NCBI RefSeq assembly: GCF_014201875.1
Contig: NZ_JACHFL010000003.1
Span: forward strand, 62,001-126,000
Reading direction: 5' to 3'
DNA: 64,000 bases
Source of the DNA: Deinococcus humi
GTDB lineage: Bacteria > Deinococcota > Deinococci > Deinococcales > Deinococcaceae
Shown: piece by piece, positions 12,488 through 23,388 of the stretch
How the letters are laid out: every line of letters starts with the position of its first letter
Position numbering within the stretch: position 1 is the first letter of the stretch
Program-made: the position numbers and the translations under genes
The notes under the pieces: model-generated
The model's database searches: none
Seen by the model: only the letters and a program-made list of their open reading frames with translations
What the model was told of the DNA's origin: nothing

Positions 12488-13390
12488 ATGACCCACCTAC
12501 CCTACGCTGGAATCCCCACCTTCGCCCGGGCGCCGTTTCAGCAGCCGGACGGCGACTGGACGGCAGACGTGGCCGTGCTGGGCATTCCCTTCGACATTGC
12601 CCTGGGCTTTCGCCCTGGCGCCCGCTTCGCGCCGCGTGCCCTGCGGGAGGCCAGCCTGCGCTACGTGCCGCCCTTCACGGGGCTGGACGGCGCAACCCGC
12701 TTGCAGAACGTGACCTGCGTGGATGCTGGGGACGTGGTGTTGCCCTCACTGGAGCCGGAACTGGCGCGCGAACGCATCACGCAGGCGGCGCGGCAGGTGA
12801 AATCCCGCTGCCGCCTTCCCGTCTTCCTGGGCGGCGATCACAGCGTCACCTACCCGCTGCTGCTGGCGTACCACGATCAGCCGGAGTTGCACGTCATTCA
12901 ACTGGACGCGCATCTGGACTTCACCGAGACGCGCAACAGCACGCGCTACAGCAACTCCAGCCCATTTCGCCGCGCCGCCGAGGAGCTGCCCAACCTCGTC
13001 CACATCACCACCATCGGGCTGCGCGGCCTGCGGCATGATCCGGAGGCGGTGGCCGCGGCGCGGGCGCGGGGACACACGCTGGTGCCGATGGACGAGGTAG
13101 AGCCCGGTTTTGCCGACCTTGTGGGTGCGTTGCCTCCGGGCCGCCCGGTGTACCTGAGCGTGGACGTGGACGCCTTCGATCCCGCCGTGCTGCCGGGCAC
13201 CAGCAGCCCGGAGCCGGATGGCTTCACGTATGCGCTGGCCCTGCGCCTGATCGCGGCGCTGGCCCGCCGTCATCATGTGCTGGCGCTGGACGTGGTGGAA
13301 TTGGCTCCCAACCTTGACCCGACGGGCAGAAGCGAGCTGATCGCCGCGCGACTGATCATAGAAACGTTGTGCGAGGTGTTCCGTGATTGA
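12488..13390 (+). CDS. hutG: Ureohydrolase, probable formimidoylglutamase
   Basis: An arginase/agmatinase-superfamily enzyme of 300 residues with all binuclear Mn-binding motifs: FLGGDHSVTY, LDAHLDF and SVDVDAFDPAVLPGT. In this operon it most likely hydrolyses N-formimidoyl-glutamate to glutamate and formamide, the last hut step. By sequence alone agmatinase is an alternative. ATG 12488, preceded by AGAGG, is chosen over the in-frame upstream ATG because the family begins here. Its last 8 bases overlap the GTG start of hutI. Confidence 0.85.
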   Translation: MTHLPYAGIPTFARAPFQQPDGDWTADVAVLGIPFDIALGFRPGARFAPRALREASLRYVPPFTGLDGATRLQNVTCVDAGDVVLPSLEPELARERITQAARQVKSRCRLPVFLGGDHSVTYPLLLAYHDQPELHVIQLDAHLDFTETRNSTRYSNSSPFRRAAEELPNLVHITTIGLRGLRHDPEAVAAARARGHTLVPMDEVEPGFADLVGALPPGRPVYLSVDVDAFDPAVLPGTSSPEPDGFTYALALRLIAALARRHHVLALDVVELAPNLDPTGRSELIAARLIIETLCEVFRD

Positions 13391-14582
13391 GACGTTGTTC
13401 ATGGGAATTTCAGAGCTGGTCACCCCGCCCCCCGGCCCACAGCGTGGCGCGGCCATGCGCGAGGTGACCGTCATCAAGGACGCGGCCCTGCTCGTCCGGG
13501 ATGGCCGGATCGCCTGGGTGGGACCAGCGCGAGAGTCTCCCGCCGTTCCAACAGAGCATGATCTGGGCGGCGTGGCTGTTGTTCCTGGCCTGATCGATCC
13601 GCACACCCACGCAGTCTGGGCCGGCGATCGGCTGGGCGATTTCGAGGCCCGGGTGGCGGGCGTTCCCTACGAAACCATTCTGGCGGCGGGCGGAGGCATT
13701 CGCTCCAGCATCACGGCGACGGCGGCGGCGACGGTGGAGGAACTGGTGGCCCTGGCCCGTCCGCGCCTGATGGCCTTGCGCCAGTCCGGGGCCACCACGG
13801 CCGAGGTCAAGAGCGGCTACGGCATGGACTTCAGCGCCGAGCTGCGAATGCTGCGGGCGATCCGGGCCTTGCAGCGCGAATTTTCCCTGGTGTCCACCCT
13901 GCTGATCCACGTGCCGCCCACCGAGGAGCGGGAGGCCTACGTGCGCGGCGTCTGCCAGGAACTCATTCCCCTGGCTGCTGCCGAACAGCTCGCCTCTGCG
14001 GTGGACGTGTTCTGCGAGGCGGAGGCCTTCTCGGTGGAGGAGGCCCGGCGGATTTTCTTGGCAGCCCAGGCGAACAGCCTGAAGATCAAACTCCACGCCG
14101 ATCAGTTTCACGCTCTGGGCGGCACTGAACTGGCCTGCCAGCTGGGGGCGCTGAGCGTGGATCATCTGGAAGCCAGCGGCCCGGCGCAGATCGCGGCGCT
14201 GGCGGCCTCCGGCACGGTGGCCACTATTCTGCCTGGCGTGACCCTGCACCTGGGCCTGCCCGCCGCGCCGGGCCGCCGGCTGATCGACGCAGGAGCGGCG
14301 GTGGCCCTGGGCACAGACCTGAACCCTGGCAGCTCGCCGCTGTTCAGCGCGGCAATGGCCGTGGCTCTGGCCGTGCGCCTGAACGGCCTGACCCCAGCCG
14401 AGGCGCTGACTGCCGCCACCGTCAACGCCGCCGCTGCGCTTGGCCTGTCGGACCGCGGCGCTTTAAGTGTCGGTCAACGTGCCGATTTCCTGTCGCTGCG
14501 TGGCCCGGACTGGCGCGAATTGCCATACACCCTGGGGACAAACCCGGTGCGAGAAGTGTTTGTGGAGGGAGTGAACCAATGA
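13383..14582 (+). CDS. hutI: Imidazolonepropionase
   Basis: An amidohydrolase-superfamily enzyme of 399 residues that opens imidazolonepropionate to formimidoylglutamate, the third step of the pathway. Metal ligands are visible in [31 protein letters not shown] and [19 protein letters not shown] is family-specific. The GTG at 13383 overlaps the hutG stop (GTGATTGA) and gives the usual N-terminus ([14 protein letters not shown]); ATG 13401 is a less likely start. The stop overlaps hutH as ATGA, so translation is probably coupled. Confidence 0.95.
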   Translation: MIETLFMGISELVTPPPGPQRGAAMREVTVIKDAALLVRDGRIAWVGPARESPAVPTEHDLGGVAVVPGLIDPHTHAVWAGDRLGDFEARVAGVPYETILAAGGGIRSSITATAAATVEELVALARPRLMALRQSGATTAEVKSGYGMDFSAELRMLRAIRALQREFSLVSTLLIHVPPTEEREAYVRGVCQELIPLAAAEQLASAVDVFCEAEAFSVEEARRIFLAAQANSLKIKLHADQFHALGGTELACQLGALSVDHLEASGPAQIAALAASGTVATILPGVTLHLGLPAAPGRRLIDAGAAVALGTDLNPGSSPLFSAAMAVALAVRLNGLTPAEALTAATVNAAAALGLSDRGALSVGQRADFLSLRGPDWRELPYTLGTNPVREVFVEGVNQ

Positions 14583-16078
14583 TCCTGGACCGAAGTTTGT
14601 CGCTGGAAGAATTTATCCGCGTGGTTCGCGGCGGTGAGCCCGTGGAACTGGCGGAGACAGCCCGTGAACGCATCCTGACCGCCCGCGCTGTGGTCGAGCG
14701 CATCGTGGAGGGCGGCGCGGCGGTGTACGGTATCAATACGGGCTTCGGCAAGTTCGCCAGCGTGCGGGTGGGCAATGACGAACTCCAGCAGCTCCAGTAC
14801 AACCTGATCGTGTCGCACGCCATCGGGGTGGGCGAGGCCCTGCCCGCCGAGGTGGTGCGCGGCATGCTGCTGCTGCGCGCCGTGTCGCTGTGTCAGGGCC
14901 ACTCGGGGGTGCGTCCGGCGGTCGTGGACCTGCTGCTGGCGCTGTTGAACGCGGGGGCGCATCCAGTGGTGCCCGCGCAGGGCAGCGTGGGCGCGTCGGG
15001 CGATCTGGCCCCGCTCGCCCATCTGGCCCTGGCCTTGATCGGGCTGGGCGAGATCGAATACGGCGGTGAGGTTTGCCCCGCCGCCGAGGTGCTGGCCGGG
15101 CTGGGGCTCACCCCGCTGACCTTGCAGGCCAAGGAGGGCCTCGCGCTGATCAACGGCACGCAGCTGATGGGCAGCCTGCTGGGGCTGGCGCTCGCGGACG
15201 CCCACACGCTGCTGGGCACGGCCAACCTGGCGGCGGCCATGACCGTGGAGGCCCTGTACGGTTCTCATCAGCCCTTCCGCGCCGATCTGGTGGGCCTGCG
15301 CCCGCATCCCGGCGCGGTGGCGGTGGCCGCCGAGCTGCGCCACTTCCTGCGCGGCTCCGAGATCGCACCCAGCCACGCCGAATGCGGCAAGGTGCAGGAT
15401 CCATACTCGCTCCGCGCCGTGCCGCAGGTCCACGGCGCAACCCACGACGCGCTGGCCCAGGCGGCCCTTGTTCTGGAGACCGAATTTGCCTCCGTGACCG
15501 ACAATCCGCTGGTCTTTCCCGAAACGGGCGAGGTGGTGTCGGGCGGCAATTTCCACGGACAGCCACTGGCCCTGACCGCCGACGCCCTGAAGGTGGCGGT
15601 GGCCGAGCTGGGCAGCGTCAGCGAGCGCCGCTGCGAGCAATTGCTCAATCCGTCCCTCAGCGGGCTGCCGGGTTTTCTGGCTGCGCACGGTGGTCTCAAC
15701 AGCGGCCTGATGATCGCGCAGTACACGGCGGCCGCGCTGGTCAGCGAGAACAAGGTGCTAGCCCACCCCGCCAGCGTGGACAGCATTCCCACCAGCGCCA
15801 ACCAGGAGGATCATGTCAGCATGGGCGCGCACGGCGCACGCCAGTTGCGCCAGATTCTGGGCCACGTCCAGACCGTGGTCAGCATTGAACTGCTGTGCGC
15901 CGCCCAGGCGCTGGATTTCCAGAAACTCCGTGCGGGCGTGGGCGCCCAGGCCGCCTACGAGGGCATCCGTCAGGTCGTGCCAACGATGGAGGAGGACCGT
16001 TACTACCGCCCCGATCTGTTGCATCTGCGCGAGCTGGTGGTGAGCGGCGAATTGCTGGAGACGGCCCGGCGGGCCTAG
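14579..16078 (+). CDS. hutH: Histidine ammonia-lyase
   Basis: A 499-residue histidase catalysing the first hut step, histidine to urocanate plus ammonia. The self-forming MIO electrophile arises from Ala139-Ser140-Gly141 in [28 protein letters not shown] near residue 50 and the QEDHVSMG block are also typical. The start overlaps the hutI stop (ATGA). It is the last gene of the operon, closed by a strong hairpin, so the first enzyme of the route is encoded last. Confidence 0.96.
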   Translation: MILDRSLSLEEFIRVVRGGEPVELAETARERILTARAVVERIVEGGAAVYGINTGFGKFASVRVGNDELQQLQYNLIVSHAIGVGEALPAEVVRGMLLLRAVSLCQGHSGVRPAVVDLLLALLNAGAHPVVPAQGSVGASGDLAPLAHLALALIGLGEIEYGGEVCPAAEVLAGLGLTPLTLQAKEGLALINGTQLMGSLLGLALADAHTLLGTANLAAAMTVEALYGSHQPFRADLVGLRPHPGAVAVAAELRHFLRGSEIAPSHAECGKVQDPYSLRAVPQVHGATHDALAQAALVLETEFASVTDNPLVFPETGEVVSGGNFHGQPLALTADALKVAVAELGSVSERRCEQLLNPSLSGLPGFLAAHGGLNSGLMIAQYTAAALVSENKVLAHPASVDSIPTSANQEDHVSMGAHGARQLRQILGHVQTVVSIELLCAAQALDFQKLRAGVGAQAAYEGIRQVVPTMEEDRYYRPDLLHLRELVVSGELLETARRA

Positions 16079-16090
16079 CCAGCTGTAAAA

Positions 16091-16121
16091 AGGGGAGCCT
16101 CGCGTGCTGCGAGGCTCCCCT
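16091..16121. terminator. Strong hairpin between convergent hutH and DAHP synthase genes
   Basis: A perfect 13-bp stem (16091-16103 with 16109-16121) has a 5-nt loop. The T-rich flanks are weak on the + side (GGCTTTATCC) and stronger on the - side (TTTTTACAG), so it probably ends transcription from both sides. Confidence 0.8.
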
Positions 16122-16143
16122 GGCTTTATCCTTTCTGACTAAG

Positions 16144-17235
<1,092 letters not shown>

Positions 17236-17242
17236 ACTCCGC

Positions 17243-17248
17243 AGTCTA
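17243..17248 (-). promoter_or_regulatory. -10 element (TAGACT) of the DAHP synthase gene, leaderless
   Basis: On the - strand TAGACT is 7 nt upstream of ATG 17235. It decides this start over the in-frame upstream ATG at 17262. Confidence 0.55.
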
Positions 17249-17280
17249 GGAAAAACCCGCATGACCCTCCTTCCATGCGG

Positions 17281-17727
17281 CTAGTCAATTGAAAGGAGTT
17301 GTCCAACTCCGGTGTTCTGGGAGCCACCTTCCTCCGCGGTATTGACCATGTGCGCGGCCACCCGCGTCAGTGCCGAATGCAGTTCGCGCGCCTCTGCCTC
17401 CCCGATCTGCGGCGTGTCCCGCAGGGCGCGGGCCATGCACGCCAGCCACGCCCGCCCGCGCGTGGGTGTGATGGCATGAGGCAGATGACGCGCCCGCAAT
17501 CTGGGTGGGCCGTACGTCCGGTGGTAGAGCGGGGGCCCGCCCAGAAAGCCGGTCAGAAAGGCCAGTTGCTTCTCGGCGGTCAACGTCAGATCGTTGGGAA
17601 AGATCGGGGCGAGGTCCGGGTCCTGGGCCACCAGCATGTAAAAACGGGTCACCAGCGCTGACAGCGCCTCCGGCCCGATGCGTTCGTACAGCGAGCCGCC
17701 CGCGGAGAGTTGAAGGGGTGCGGTCAT
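17281..17727 (-). CDS. glbO: Group II truncated haemoglobin
   Basis: A 148-residue truncated globin of the trHbO class that binds haem and O2/NO. LYERIGPEALSALVTRFY (helices A-B), DPDLAPIFP, QLAFLTGFLGGPPLYHRTYGPPRLRARHLP and the proximal His of RARH follow the family order; Trp in GRAWLACM is the G8 Trp typical of group II. The role may be NO detoxification or oxygen handling. It is monocistronic, transcribed in the same direction as the DAHP synthase gene, from a promoter identical to that of the ymdB gene. Confidence 0.9.
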   Translation of the reverse strand: MTAPLQLSAGGSLYERIGPEALSALVTRFYMLVAQDPDLAPIFPNDLTLTAEKQLAFLTGFLGGPPLYHRTYGPPRLRARHLPHAITPTRGRAWLACMARALRDTPQIGEAEARELHSALTRVAAHMVNTAEEGGSQNTGVGQLLSID

Positions 17728-17733
17728 GCGGGC

Positions 17734-17739
17734 AGGCTA
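17734..17739 (-). promoter_or_regulatory. -10 element (TAGCCT) of the globin gene, leaderless
   Basis: The 17 bases GCTAGCCTGCCCGCATG, including the start codon, are identical to those in front of the YmdB gene at about 31.84 kb. Confidence 0.6.
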
Positions 17740-17799
17740 GCAAACCAGCAAAAAGAGAGGCGGACGCGCGTCCACCTCCCTGGAAAAAGACGGGGAGCG

Positions 17800-18573
17800 C
17801 TACACGTCGCGGCGGTCAAAGGCGTAGATCGCCATCAGGCCGAATCCCAGGGTGTAGATCAGGAGCAGGATCAAAGGTTGCCCGATATCGCCCTGCTGGA
17901 CGTACAGCCCGAAGTGCGAGGTCAGCAGGATGCGCTGAAGGGTCTCCGGCAGCACCACCAGCAGGCGCATCACGATCAGGGTGGCGAAGGTGGCCAGCGC
18001 CGAGGCTGCCGTGTTCAGGTACAGCACCCCGAACAGCAGCGACAGTGCCGCTACCGGCATCAGCACGATGGCCGCCAGGAACGCGCCGCGCAGAACCTGC
18101 CCTAAGGCCTCGCCGCCGCTGAGCTGGCCCACGCCCACGAACAGGCCCGGCCCCAGGCCAGTGCCCCCCGTGAAAGTGCCGAAGCCCAGAGGAATTCCCG
18201 CCAGCAGCGATCCGGCCACCGTGGTGGCGATCAGCAAAAAAGGGAAGATCAGCGCGGCGATCAGTTTGCTGGCAATGACCTTGGTCCGGTCCACTGGACG
18301 CAGCAGCAGCGGGGCCAGGGTGCCCTGCGCCGTTTCCGAGCCGATGGTCTCGGCCACGGTCACGGCGATGAAGAGGGGCAGCAGGTACTGGATGGTCACG
18401 CCGATACTGACGGCGGGCAACTGCCACCCGCTGATCATGTTGACCTGAATCAGCGCGCTCAGCCGCGGCGCGAAGGCCCAGATCAGCGGCAGCAGAAAGG
18501 TCACGATCAGGGCCAGCTTGGCGCTGCGCGAGCCCAGCAGCTTACGGAATTCCAGCAGCAGGAGTGTCAGCAT
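17800..18573 (-). CDS. ABC-2 type exporter, permease subunit
   Basis: A 257-residue integral membrane protein with about six predicted helices in the ABC-2 pattern: a cytoplasmic N-terminus ([13 protein letters not shown]), a conserved amphipathic loop ([22 protein letters not shown]) and a C-terminal pair of helices ending FDRRDV. It pairs with the upstream ATPase gene 61 bases away on the same strand. ATG 18573 is chosen over GTG 18582. The exported substrate is unknown; antibiotic, lipid or peptide are all possible. Confidence 0.82.
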   Translation of the reverse strand: MLTLLLLEFRKLLGSRSAKLALIVTFLLPLIWAFAPRLSALIQVNMISGWQLPAVSIGVTIQYLLPLFIAVTVAETIGSETAQGTLAPLLLRPVDRTKVIASKLIAALIFPFLLIATTVAGSLLAGIPLGFGTFTGGTGLGPGLFVGVGQLSGGEALGQVLRGAFLAAIVLMPVAALSLLFGVLYLNTAASALATFATLIVMRLLVVLPETLQRILLTSHFGLYVQQGDIGQPLILLLIYTLGFGLMAIYAFDRRDV

Positions 18574-18634
18574 GGGCGGCACCGGGACAGGCCAGGGAGG
18601 ACGGACAGAAGGACACCAGTGATCGGGACAGTCA

Positions 18635-19573
18635 TCAGGCTTGCTCCACGCGCTCGCGGTAATACTCGTACAGGTCGAAGTGATCGGGACTGGCCTCGAA
18701 GACCCGGATGCCCTCCTCGCTCAGGCGTGACAGGGCGTCGGGCACGCGGGCCTCACCGCCCAGATGCGCGATGGCAAAGGGGGTGCGGGTGCTGACCTTG
18801 CGGACGAAGGGCAGACGCTCCAGCACCGCTGCGGCGCCCACCGGATCGTCCACCCGGAAACGGTAGGCCGCCTGACGGGCGCGCAGATCCACGGTGTCCA
18901 CCAGTCGCCCCCCGGTCAGGATGCCCACCGTATGGGCGTAGGTGGCAATTTCGCGCAGGTGGTGCGTGCTCAGGACCACCGCGCAGCCGTCCGTCGCCAG
19001 ACTGGTCACGATGCGGTGGATCAGCCCGATGCCCAGCGGATCGAGGCCGCTGGTCGGCTCGTCCAGAATCAGCACTTTCGGCTCGGCCAGGATGGCGCTG
19101 GCGACGCCCAGCCGTTGCCGCTGTCCCAGCGAGTACTCCTGCACTTTGCGGTCGGCCATGCGGGTCAGCTCCAGGAGCGCCAGCACCTCGCGCAGCCGGT
19201 CCCGGCTCACCCGCCGCCCACCAGGGGCCATTGCCGCCAGATTGGCGTGGATCTGCAGATTCTGGGTGCCGGTGAACTGCGGGTAGAACTTGGCCGGAGC
19301 TTCCACCACTGCCCCCAGGTAGGCGCGGGCGCGCGCGCCATCGGTGTGCACGTCGCGGCCCATCAGCCTGACCTCGCCGCCGGTGGGAAAGGCCAGGCCG
19401 GTCATGCAGCGGATCAGGGTGGTCTTGCCGGTGCCGTTGGGGCCGGTCAGGGCATAGACCTCGCCGGGACGGACGTTCAAAAACACTTCCTCCAGAACGC
19501 TGTGGTTGCCGTACTTCTTGTTCAGCCCCCGGACCTCGATGGCAGGAATGGCGGGCGCGCCTTGCTTCGTCAC
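18635..19573 (-). CDS. ABC-2 type exporter, ATP-binding subunit
   Basis: A 312-residue ABC ATPase that drives the adjacent permease. Walker [10 protein letters not shown] (near residue 45), signature [10 protein letters not shown], Walker [14 protein letters not shown] and the H-loop STHH are intact. The C-terminal 80 residues form the accessory region usual in CcmA/DrrA-type exporters. It starts with GTG at 19573, supported by a TAATGT -10 hexamer 6 nt upstream. Confidence 0.9.
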   Translation of the reverse strand: MTKQGAPAIPAIEVRGLNKKYGNHSVLEEVFLNVRPGEVYALTGPNGTGKTTLIRCMTGLAFPTGGEVRLMGRDVHTDGARARAYLGAVVEAPAKFYPQFTGTQNLQIHANLAAMAPGGRRVSRDRLREVLALLELTRMADRKVQEYSLGQRQRLGVASAILAEPKVLILDEPTSGLDPLGIGLIHRIVTSLATDGCAVVLSTHHLREIATYAHTVGILTGGRLVDTVDLRARQAAYRFRVDDPVGAAAVLERLPFVRKVSTRTPFAIAHLGGEARVPDALSRLSEEGIRVFEASPDHFDLYEYYRERVEQA

Positions 19574-19579
19574 CTGGGC

Positions 19580-19585
19580 ACATTA
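19580..19585 (-). promoter_or_regulatory. -10 element (TAATGT) of the ABC exporter operon, leaderless
   Basis: TAATGT on the - strand is 6 nt before the GTG start at 19573. Confidence 0.5.
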
Positions 19586-19630
19586 ACGCGCCATAAATCA
19601 ACGAGTTCTTACAGGATTCCCTCGATCTAC

Positions 19631-19661
19631 AAAAGCGGCCAGCAGGGAACCCCCGCTGGCC
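19631..19661 (-). terminator. Terminator after the SOD-propeller gene
   Basis: On the - strand GGCCAGC (19661-19655) pairs with GCTGGCC (19643-19637), followed by GC and TTTT (19634-19631). Confidence 0.75.
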
Positions 19662-19680
19662 AACCCCGACTGCTTGCGTC

Positions 19681-21105
19681 TTAGAACATTTTGAAGCGCG
19701 TCAGCTTGAACGGCGTTTCGGGAATACCGCCCTGTAATTTATCCAGTTGCCCCTGCGTGACCACCACGTCACCGTCCACCCGCGCCAGCGTGGTGGGGAA
19801 CTTGAGGCCCGTCAGCGGCTCTTCCATGACCAGGGTGCCGCTGCCATAGTCGGCGCCGAGGCTGACCTTACTCACGACTCCGTCCGCGTTGCGGGCCACG
19901 TACAGGGTCTGGCCGTCCAGCAGCAGGCCGTCGCCATTCTTCAGACCGGCCATGACCTTCCGGACGGCCTTGGTCCGCGTGTCGATGCGCCACAACTCGC
20001 CGGTGTTGAGCTGGATGCTCAGCAGGTACCGCCCGTCCGGCGTGGCCACGATGCCGTTCAGATTGATGCCGGGGCCGTACTTGATGGGGGTGCCGCCCAG
20101 ATTCAGCCAGGGCTCTACTTTCATGTCCCGCACGCGCCAGATGACCGGACGGGTGGAGTCGGTCACGTAGACGCTGCCGTCAGAGGTGGGAATCAGGTCA
20201 TTGAGGTAGGGATTGGGGCTGGGCGGCGTCATCAGTGTAGCGATGGGTGCGCCGTCCTTCGACAGGATGTTGATGGCCCCGGTCGCGCCCCCGGCCACCC
20301 ACAGGCGGCCCTGAGCGTCTACCTTCAGGCCCAGTGCGGTACTGCGCCCCTTGGCTCCCCCCTCCGAGAAGAGGCTGGTGGCTCCTGTCGTGGCATTGAT
20401 GGCGTAGATGTTGCCGTTGGCCGCGCTGCCGGTGTAGATCACGCCCTTGCTGGTGTCGTAGGCCACACCCTCCGGGAAACTCTGCGGATCGGGCAGTGGG
20501 TAGTCACGCGCGGTGAAGTTGTTGCGAAGAATGACCCCGCAACGCTCACGCGCGCCGCTCTTGCCACTGGGATCGCTCTTGTAGTCGTCCATGCCCGTGT
20601 GAATTACGATCGAACGGTTCAGCACGCCGTTCATCCCTGTCAGGCTGAGCTTGCTGGTGGTGAACGTGGCCTTGCCGGTGCCGTCCGCGCTCACTTCCAG
20701 CATGGGCAGGTCCCCACCGTGGCCGTACTTGTTGCCCGCGTCAGGGCCATCGTGATTCTTGCTGTGGCCCGGATCGAAATGACCGCCCGCGCCGCCGAAG
20801 GGCACCACCTTGTTCTCTGCAGGGTCCACCCCGGGGGTGCAGCGCCCGAACTCGTGGACGTGCAGCCCATGCATCCCAGGGTTCAGGCCGCTGACATTGA
20901 CCGTGACGCGTACACCCATGCCCGCCTGCTCGAAGGTGGCCGCGCCGCGCACCTCCCCGGCGGCGTCACGCAGGGCCGCCGTCGCGCTCAGATTGGCGGG
21001 CATCGGCGTCATCGATTCGGCTCCGCCTGCCATCACCAGACCGCTCAGGAGCAGCGCCGCACCGCCCAGCCCGAGGACCAGCGTCTTCTTGACCTGCCGC
21101 ATCAT
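19681..21105 (-). CDS. Cu/Zn superoxide dismutase fused to an SMP-30/NHL-like beta-propeller
   Basis: A 474-residue secreted two-domain protein. After a signal sequence (LVLGLGGAALLLSGLVMAGG), residues about 35-200 are a complete Cu/Zn SOD: metal His in GLHVHEF, GGHFDP, NHDGPD, GHGGDLP and VIHTG, the zinc Asp of GGDLP, and the disulphide pair GRC/RCGVI. From about residue 210 there are six-bladed propeller repeats (SFPEGVAYDTSKGVIYTGS, GLKVDAQGRLWVAGG, NGIVATPDGRYLLSI), as in gluconolactonase-like proteins. It should dismute superoxide outside the cytoplasm; the propeller may bind a sugar or carry a lactonase activity. The start overlaps the upstream dehydrogenase stop (ATGA). Confidence 0.87.
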   Translation of the reverse strand: MMRQVKKTLVLGLGGAALLLSGLVMAGGAESMTPMPANLSATAALRDAAGEVRGAATFEQAGMGVRVTVNVSGLNPGMHGLHVHEFGRCTPGVDPAENKVVPFGGAGGHFDPGHSKNHDGPDAGNKYGHGGDLPMLEVSADGTGKATFTTSKLSLTGMNGVLNRSIVIHTGMDDYKSDPSGKSGARERCGVILRNNFTARDYPLPDPQSFPEGVAYDTSKGVIYTGSAANGNIYAINATTGATSLFSEGGAKGRSTALGLKVDAQGRLWVAGGATGAINILSKDGAPIATLMTPPSPNPYLNDLIPTSDGSVYVTDSTRPVIWRVRDMKVEPWLNLGGTPIKYGPGINLNGIVATPDGRYLLSIQLNTGELWRIDTRTKAVRKVMAGLKNGDGLLLDGQTLYVARNADGVVSKVSLGADYGSGTLVMEEPLTGLKFPTTLARVDGDVVVTQGQLDKLQGGIPETPFKLTRFKMF

Positions 21106-22340
21106 TTGCCTCCGGTATACAGCACGCGGTACAGCACGCCACTCTGATCGTCGGTGAACAGCAGGCTGCCGTCGGTGTACTGCGCCACACCTGCCACACG
21201 TCCGAACTGCTTCCACACGTCGCCGTCCTGATACACGAAACCGCTGACGAAGGGCGTCACCGCGCTTGGCTTGTTGTTCGCGTCGAAGGCCACATGCCCG
21301 ATGTAGTAGCCGCTGGGCTCGGAACGGTTCCACGAGCCCCGGAAGGCCACGAAGGCGCTGTTCTTGTACTCGGCGGGAAACTGGCTGGCGGTGTAGAAGG
21401 TCATGTCGATGGCTGCCGCGTGCGCGGTGTTGTTCAGCACGCTGCCCACGGTTCCGGCGCAGTATTCGGCCTTGGTGATCTGCCCGGGAATGCTCGACAC
21501 GTTCACGTAGGGATCAGGCTGCTTGTCGCCGTAGCAGAACGGCCAGCCGTAATTCTTGCCGCGCTCCAGCACGTTCATCTCCTCGGGGGGGATGTTGTCA
21601 CCGTGCCAGTCGCTGCCCTGATCCCAGCCGTACAGCACGCCCGTCACCGGGTGCCAGCCGAAACCGATGGTGTGCCGCAGCCCACGAGAGTAGACCTCGC
21701 GGCTCTTGCCGTCCGGCGAAATCCGGAGCATGGTGGCGTCTTCTGGGTTGGGCGTAGGCGCGTCGTTGTTGGGGCTGCCGAACGCCGCGTACAGGTAGCC
21801 GTCCGGTCCCCAGTGCATGCCGCGCGCGCTGTGCTGCCCCGCGTCAGGAAAGTCGGTGGCAAACACGCGCGGCACGCTGACGCTGCCGTCCTTCGCCATG
21901 TCCATCACCCAGATGTTTTTCTCGCCTGCCACATACATCTTGCCGTTCTTGACTGCCATCGCGTGCGCTGTACCGAGGTTCTGCGCCACCCGCTTGCGCT
22001 CCACCGCCTCGATCTGGCCGTCGCCGTTGACGTCTTTCAGGTACCACAGGTCACTCTGCTTCATGCGGGTCAGGTAGATGCCGCCGTCGGGCATCACCAG
22101 CAGGCTGCGGGCGTTGCCCAGCCCCGTCGCCATGACCTTCAGCTGGAAGCCTGCCGGAACCTTCAGCCTGCTCAGCTTGTCTGCCGTGAATTCCTGCGGT
22201 GTGGGCTCGTTGCGGGTGGCGGTCACGGTAGCTGGCGGCTCGCCTGGGGGAATGGGGCGCGGGGCGGGAACGCCCTGCGCGGCCGACGTGGCAGACACGG
22301 TCAGGGCCGCCGTGAGGGCGGTCAGAACAAATCGTCTCAT
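21102..22340 (-). CDS. Secreted PQQ-dependent sugar (sorbosone-type) dehydrogenase
   Basis: A 412-residue exported six-bladed propeller of the glucose/sorbosone dehydrogenase family, which oxidises aldoses with PQQ or a similar cofactor. A signal peptide (TALTAALTVSATSAAQ) precedes blades with ARSLLVMPDGGIYLT, ARGMHWGPDGYLYAAFG, HTIGFGWHPVTGVLYGWDQGSDW and AFRGSWNR. VNGDGQIEAVER looks like an EF-hand calcium loop. ATG 22340 with GGAGG upstream sets the start. It is translationally coupled to the SOD-propeller protein, suggesting that a reactive-oxygen-producing oxidation and its clean-up are expressed together. The cofactor is inferred from the family only. Confidence 0.82.
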   Translation of the reverse strand: MRRFVLTALTAALTVSATSAAQGVPAPRPIPPGEPPATVTATRNEPTPQEFTADKLSRLKVPAGFQLKVMATGLGNARSLLVMPDGGIYLTRMKQSDLWYLKDVNGDGQIEAVERKRVAQNLGTAHAMAVKNGKMYVAGEKNIWVMDMAKDGSVSVPRVFATDFPDAGQHSARGMHWGPDGYLYAAFGSPNNDAPTPNPEDATMLRISPDGKSREVYSRGLRHTIGFGWHPVTGVLYGWDQGSDWHGDNIPPEEMNVLERGKNYGWPFCYGDKQPDPYVNVSSIPGQITKAEYCAGTVGSVLNNTAHAAAIDMTFYTASQFPAEYKNSAFVAFRGSWNRSEPSGYYIGHVAFDANNKPSAVTPFVSGFVYQDGDVWKQFGRVAGVAQYTDGSLLFTDDQSGVLYRVLYTGGK

Positions 22341-22470
22341 TGTGGATCCTCCGCCCAGTATCGTGCCGAAGCGGACAGCGACGAAGTGGGGGGGCATTAC
22401 CATGTGGGACATTGTTCAACGTTAATTTAAGGTCAGCTTCAGGCTGGGTGGACGTTCTCCCGCTTGACCT

Positions 22471-23319
22471 TCACGGGCGTTCCACAAACAGGGGCAGGGC
22501 TGAGGCCTGCGCTGCGCCCATCTGCACGGCGCGGCGGTGCAACTCCTGAACGGCGCGGGTGCCTTCCTCCCCCACATCCAAACTGAAAGGGTTCACGTAC
22601 AGGTCGATGTGCGCCTGCATTACCTCATCTGCCATTTCCAGGGCATGCTGCCGGATGTACGCGCGCGAGGCCTCGGGATGGGCGTAGGCGTACTCCAGGC
22701 TGGCCCGCACCGATTCGTTCAACGCCCACTGCGTGTCCGTGGCCAGATCGCGCCGCACCAGGATCGCGCCCAGTGGCAGGGGCAAACCCGTCTCGGCTTC
22801 CCACCATGCGCCCAGATCCATATGTTGACTGAGGCCATGCTGCGCGTAGGTAAAACGCGACTCATGGATGATCAGGCCCGCGTCCACCTCGCCGCGCTCC
22901 ACCGCGGGCATGACCTCGTCGTAACGCATGCGCACCACCCTGACTTCGGGATAGACCAGCCGCAACAGTAACTCGGCGGTGGTCAGCGCGCCGGGCGAGG
23001 CCACGGTCTTGCTGTTCAAGTTCCCAACGTCGCCGCGCGTCACGATCAGTGGCCCCACGCCGCGCCCCAGTGCCCCACCCGCGCGCAGGGCCACGTACCG
23101 GTCCATCACGCCGAAGTAGGCCCGGTAACTGATCTTGGTCATGGGCAGGCGGCCCAGCGCGGCCCAGTCGTTGAGGGTCTGCACGTCCTCCAGCACTTCG
23201 CTCACGGGCAGGGGCGCGGGCACCAGCCCGGCGTGCAGGGCGTGGAAGATAAAAGTGTCGTTGGGGCAGAAGGAATAGCCCAGTTGCAGTGTGTCAGGAA
23301 GGGCAGGCGTGAGACTCAT
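22471..23319 (-). CDS. mqnD: 1,4-dihydroxy-6-naphthoate synthase, menaquinone futalosine pathway
   Basis: A 282-residue MqnD protein of the periplasmic-binding-protein fold that converts cyclic dehypoxanthine futalosine to 1,4-dihydroxy-6-naphthoate in the cytoplasm. LGYSFCPNDTFIFHALHAG at the N-terminus, DVQTLNDWA, the TVASPGALTTAELLLRL loop and DAGLIIHESRFTY are characteristic. This places the organism among futalosine-pathway menaquinone makers, as known for Deinococcus-Thermus. No other mqn genes lie nearby. ATG 23319 is leaderless behind TACCCT. Confidence 0.92.
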   Translation of the reverse strand: MSLTPALPDTLQLGYSFCPNDTFIFHALHAGLVPAPLPVSEVLEDVQTLNDWAALGRLPMTKISYRAYFGVMDRYVALRAGGALGRGVGPLIVTRGDVGNLNSKTVASPGALTTAELLLRLVYPEVRVVRMRYDEVMPAVERGEVDAGLIIHESRFTYAQHGLSQHMDLGAWWEAETGLPLPLGAILVRRDLATDTQWALNESVRASLEYAYAHPEASRAYIRQHALEMADEVMQAHIDLYVNPFSLDVGEEGTRAVQELHRRAVQMGAAQASALPLFVERP

Positions 23320-23324
23320 GCCTC

Positions 23325-23330
23325 AGGGTA
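23325..23330 (-). promoter_or_regulatory. -10 element (TACCCT) of mqnD, leaderless
   Basis: TACCCT on the - strand ends 5 nt before ATG 23319. Confidence 0.5.
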
Positions 23331-23388
23331 CGCCCCGCCTCACGCGTTGATCAGCGGTGCATCACACTGCCGCCGCATGCTGTGTGGC

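Noticed and set aside
14474..15688. 404-codon minus-strand frame opposite hutH
   Set aside because: It is antisense to an unmistakable histidase, with Gln/His-rich composition as in other shadow frames.
19747..21147. 466-codon plus-strand frame opposite the SOD-propeller gene
   Set aside because: The minus strand carries intact metal-binding motifs; the plus frame shows none.
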